Assembly (NCBI GenBank): GCA_948663505.1
Contig: CAPNAQ010000106.1
Span: forward strand, 1 to 6,027
From: an uncultured Clostridia bacterium
Lineage (GTDB): Bacteria; Bacillota; Clostridia; TANB77; CAG-508
Direction: 5' to 3'
Length of the DNA: 6,027 bases
The number at the start of each line of letters is the position of its first letter. The stretch's first letter is position 1. Below the pieces are notes generated by a model, which saw only the letters and a list, made by a program, of their open reading frames with translations, was not told where the DNA came from and did not search any database. This document shows, in pieces, positions 3,725-6,027 of this stretch. The position numbers and the translations under genes were made by a program.

Positions 3725-5863
3725 GCAACAATAATGACAGCAATACGAATACAAGACGCAATGACACCAGCATTTCATTCAATAAATACAGCATTAAATA
3801 TAGTATTAAATAACTTTGAAAGTTTACAAGATATCACACATAATGCAATAGACACAGCAAGTATACAACAAGCAAGAGAAGAATTAAGAAAAGCAAGTTC
3901 AGAAATAATAAAAGTAGAAGAAAATGTAAAAAGAGCAAATAGTGAAAGTAGTAAAATGCCACAGAAATTTAATCAAGCTACTAATTTAGCAGAAGGATTA
4001 TTAAATAAAGTAAGGAATATTGCTATAGCAATAGGAGGAATTACAGCGATTAAAAATGTTTTAAATTTATCAGATAAAATGACTAATACAACAGCAAGAC
4101 TAAATTTAATAGTTGATGATGGAGGAAGTGTACAGGAATTAGAAAATAAAATATATGAAAGTGCACAAAGGTCAAGAGCAGATTATATGGATACAGCAAG
4201 TACAGTAGCAAAATTAAGTATGAATGCAGGTAAAGCATTTAAAAATAATAATGAAACAATTGCCTTCGCAGAATTACTGAATAAGCAATTTGTAATAGCA
4301 GGGTCAGAACAAAGTGAAATAGCAAGTGCTAGTTTACAATTAACGCAAGCATTAGGAGCAGGAGCACTTAGAGGTGAGGAATTAAATGCAGTATTTGAAG
4401 CAGCACCACCAATAATTCAAAGTATAGCTGATTATCTTAATGTAGATATAGGACAAATAAAACAAATGGCATCAGAAGGGAAAATAAGTGCAGATGTAGT
4501 TAAAAATGCTATGTTTGCAAGTGCAGATAGTATAAATCAAAAATTTGATAGTATGCCAATTACATGGGGGCAATTGTGGGCAAATTTTAAAAATCAAACA
4601 CTGATAGCTTTTCAGCCTGTGCTAGAAAAAATAAATGAATTAGCGAATAATGAACAATTTATGCAAATGATTAATGATATTATATTTGCATTACAACAAA
4701 TTGCAATAGTAGCATTAAATGTAATTAGTATTATTTCAGATAATTGGGGAACAATTGAACCAATTTTAAGTGGAATAATTAGTGTAATAACTATACTTAT
4801 TCAAGTAATGAGTCCAATATTAAGTCTAGTAATTAATATAGTTTCTTTTATTTTAGATAATATGTCAATAATAGCACCTATAATAATGGGAATAATAGCA
4901 ATAGTAATAATTTTAAATGCCAAATTGATAATATTAAAAACAGCATTAGTTTTGGCTAAAGTTGCCACAGCTATTTGGACAACAGTGCAAGCAATATTTA
5001 ATGCTGTAATGGCAGCAAATCCAATAGTAAAAATATTAATAGTTATAATTGCAATTATAGCAGTAATTTATGTTGTAATAGCGGTTATAAATAAAGTAAC
5101 AGGATCTTCAATAAGTGCAACTGGTGTAATTATGGGAGTTTTATTTGCCTTAGGAGCATTCTTTTATAATACATTTATAGTTCCTGTTTGGAATGCAATT
5201 GCTTGGTTAGTTAACTTTTTTGCAAATTGTTTTAAAGATCCTGTGGCAACTGTAAAAATTTTATTTGCAGAAATGGCCCTATGGGTTTTAAACAAAGTAA
5301 AATCTATGATAGAAGGAATACAAGATTTAATTAATTTAATACCAGGAGTACAAATAGATATAACATCTGGAATAGATAAATATATTTCAATTTTAGAAGA
5401 TGGCATTGCTTCAGCAAAAGAAGCCGCAGCTTGGGAAGATGTAATAGAATATAAAAATAAAATTGATTTAAAAGATGCATATAGTAAAGGTTATGAATTT
5501 GCAGAGAAAATAAATGAAAAGTTTTCTAATATGTTTAAAAAGAAAGATGAAGATGCAAAAGATAAGAATGCAAAGGATAAAGATGAAACAAAGTATGATA
5601 ATATTTTAAATAATGTAAATACAATATCAGATAACACAGGCAAAATAAAAAATTCATTAGAAGTAACAGAGGAAGATTTACAATATTTAAGAGACATAGC
5701 AGAAAGAGACACAATAAATAGATTTACAACAGCAGAAATAAAAGTAGACTTTACAAGTAACAATAATATAAACAGTGAATTAGACTTAGACGGAATAGTG
5801 GACAGCTTAGGACAGAAACTAGAAGAAAGATTAGAAGTAGTAGCGGAAGGAGTTTATGCATAA
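3722..5863 (+). CDS. Phage tail tape measure protein
   Basis: This 713-residue protein sets tail length by forming an extended core around which the tail tube polymerises; it is ejected with DNA. Residues 1-90 are helical. Residues 95-290 are the TMP N-terminal domain, with 'ALGAGALRGEELNAVFEAAP' (from about 210; 'RGEELN' at 217-222) and 'WGQLWANFKNQ' starting at W282, both hallmarks of the TP901/XkdO-type family. Residues about 320-465 are highly hydrophobic, with several membrane-like helices that probably form the channel in the host membrane. Residues about 604-627 are a Lys/Asp-rich linker ('DAKDKNAKDKDE'). The conserved C-terminus ('VTEEDLQYLRDIAERD', then a Glu-rich end) is typical of PBSX-like relatives. 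ATG 3722 follows AAGGTGAT. XkdO of PBSX is, as I recall, over 1300 residues, so this is short, consistent with a short tail. The stop overlaps the next gene's ATG by one base. Confidence 0.95.
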   Translation: MATIMTAIRIQDAMTPAFHSINTALNIVLNNFESLQDITHNAIDTASIQQAREELRKASSEIIKVEENVKRANSESSKMPQKFNQATNLAEGLLNKVRNIAIAIGGITAIKNVLNLSDKMTNTTARLNLIVDDGGSVQELENKIYESAQRSRADYMDTASTVAKLSMNAGKAFKNNNETIAFAELLNKQFVIAGSEQSEIASASLQLTQALGAGALRGEELNAVFEAAPPIIQSIADYLNVDIGQIKQMASEGKISADVVKNAMFASADSINQKFDSMPITWGQLWANFKNQTLIAFQPVLEKINELANNEQFMQMINDIIFALQQIAIVALNVISIISDNWGTIEPILSGIISVITILIQVMSPILSLVINIVSFILDNMSIIAPIIMGIIAIVIILNAKLIILKTALVLAKVATAIWTTVQAIFNAVMAANPIVKILIVIIAIIAVIYVVIAVINKVTGSSISATGVIMGVLFALGAFFYNTFIVPVWNAIAWLVNFFANCFKDPVATVKILFAEMALWVLNKVKSMIEGIQDLINLIPGVQIDITSGIDKYISILEDGIASAKEAAAWEDVIEYKNKIDLKDAYSKGYEFAEKINEKFSNMFKKKDEDAKDKNAKDKDETKYDNILNNVNTISDNTGKIKNSLEVTEEDLQYLRDIAERDTINRFTTAEIKVDFTSNNNINSELDLDGIVDSLGQKLEERLEVVAEGVYA

Positions 5864-6027
5864 TGTATTATTTTTATTTAGACAAAATATTATTACCAGT
5901 ATCACCTGAAAAACTAGAATTAAAAATAAAGAATCAAAACAAAACAATGAACTTAATAAATGAAGGAGAAATAAACATAATAAAGACACCTCGGATTAAC
6001 CGAAGTGTCTTTTGACATTCTTTTACC
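5863..6027 (+). CDS. XkdP-like LysM tail protein, N-terminal part, frame broken by one extra base at 5992; runs off the window
   Basis: ATG 5863 overlaps the tape measure stop (TAATG) and follows AAGGAG (5847-5852), so translation is coupled. The start, 'MYYFYLDKILLPVSPEKLEL' and then 'KNQNKTMNLINEGEINIIKT', is the characteristic N-terminus of XkdP-like proteins, the small LysM tail proteins encoded right after the tape measure in PBSX-like phages. They are thought to act at the tube/baseplate junction; the LysM domain lies further downstream and outside this window. As written, the frame ends after 50 residues at TGA 6013-6015. Skipping C5992 restores 'KTPGLTEVSFDILL' up to the window edge, which is the expected family sequence without a gap. 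The break is at CCT-CGG-A, inside a long inverted repeat (5982-6012). A functional tail needs this gene, so recoding or sequence error seems likelier than decay. Confidence 0.85.
5982..6012 (+). repeat. Long inverted repeat spanning the XkdP-like frame break
   Basis: Thirteen bases (5982-5994) face thirteen (6000-6012) around the loop ATTAA, with a single C-A mismatch. The extra base C5992 pairs with G6002. Without it the upper stem is out of register. The repeat lies in coding sequence, so I do not read it as a terminator. It may stimulate frameshifting, or it may have templated the insertion. Confidence 0.6.

Noticed and set aside
5550..5590. Repeated GATAAGAATGCAAAGGATAA-like stretch as a DNA repeat element
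   Set aside because: It only encodes the low-complexity Lys/Asp/Ala linker of the tape measure protein.
1643..5763. Several minus-strand frames of 64-109 codons
   Set aside because: They lie opposite well-supported genes, consist of biased leucine/isoleucine/serine-rich sequence typical of antisense readings, and lack sensible ribosome binding sites.
5982..6013. Hairpin followed by T's at the end of the window as a terminator
   Set aside because: It lies inside coding sequence of an XkdP-like gene whose conserved residues continue through both arms in the corrected frame, and only a short T run follows.
1..6027. tRNA genes, CRISPR arrays, insertion sequences or attachment sites
   Set aside because: I saw no cloverleaf, no regularly spaced repeats, no transposase or integrase and no flanking duplications consistent with them.

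Overview
The window is a very A+T-rich stretch of Bacillota DNA, most likely from a Clostridia-type host. It is the middle of a prophage tail module. The order is tail assembly chaperone, tape measure protein, then a short-lived XkdP-like LysM tail protein. This matches the xkdN-xkdO-xkdP order of PBSX-like contractile-tail phages. All complete genes lie on the + strand and have strong purine-rich ribosome binding sites.

Layout: (1) Positions 1-340 hold the 3' end of the tail assembly chaperone. It has a textbook A AAA AAC slippery heptamer (149-155) directly before the stop, and an open -1 frame that gives the long chaperone form. (2) Positions 341-3700 are an island of cargo ('moron') genes between chaperone and tape measure, which are normally adjacent. 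It holds a hicAB toxin-antitoxin pair with its own consensus promoter, a small basic protein of the SRSYKK type, a membrane-anchored coiled-coil DUF4041/T5orf172 (GIY-YIG superfamily) protein, and a single-pass membrane protein of unknown function. (3) Positions 3722-5863 encode a complete, rather short tape measure protein. (4) Positions 5863-6027 are the start of the XkdP-like gene, which runs off the window.

Three points stand out. First, two genes (hicA and the XkdP-like gene) are each broken by one extra base. In both, conserved protein resumes without a gap if the C of an in-frame CGG followed by A is skipped, so that GGA is read as glycine. These are the only in-frame CGG codons I find in the window. 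This could be systematic sequence error, mutation, or +1 recoding at CGG-A. Second, the two membrane-protein cargo genes each follow a similar promoter-like block with an exact TTCGACA, the reverse complement of the Spo0A box TGTCGAA. The first block has a tandem 7+3+7 arrangement and a 22-bp -35/-10 gap, resembling Spo0A-activated promoters such as spoIIG. Third, the hicA-hicB gap can fold so that the hicB ribosome binding site is hidden, which suggests translational coupling that the hicA frameshift would disturb.

How the parts may work together: the tail genes form a late operon. The cargo genes carry their own promoters and terminators, so they could be expressed from the lysogen independently of the lytic programme, possibly tied to the host's entry into sporulation. 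This last step is inference.
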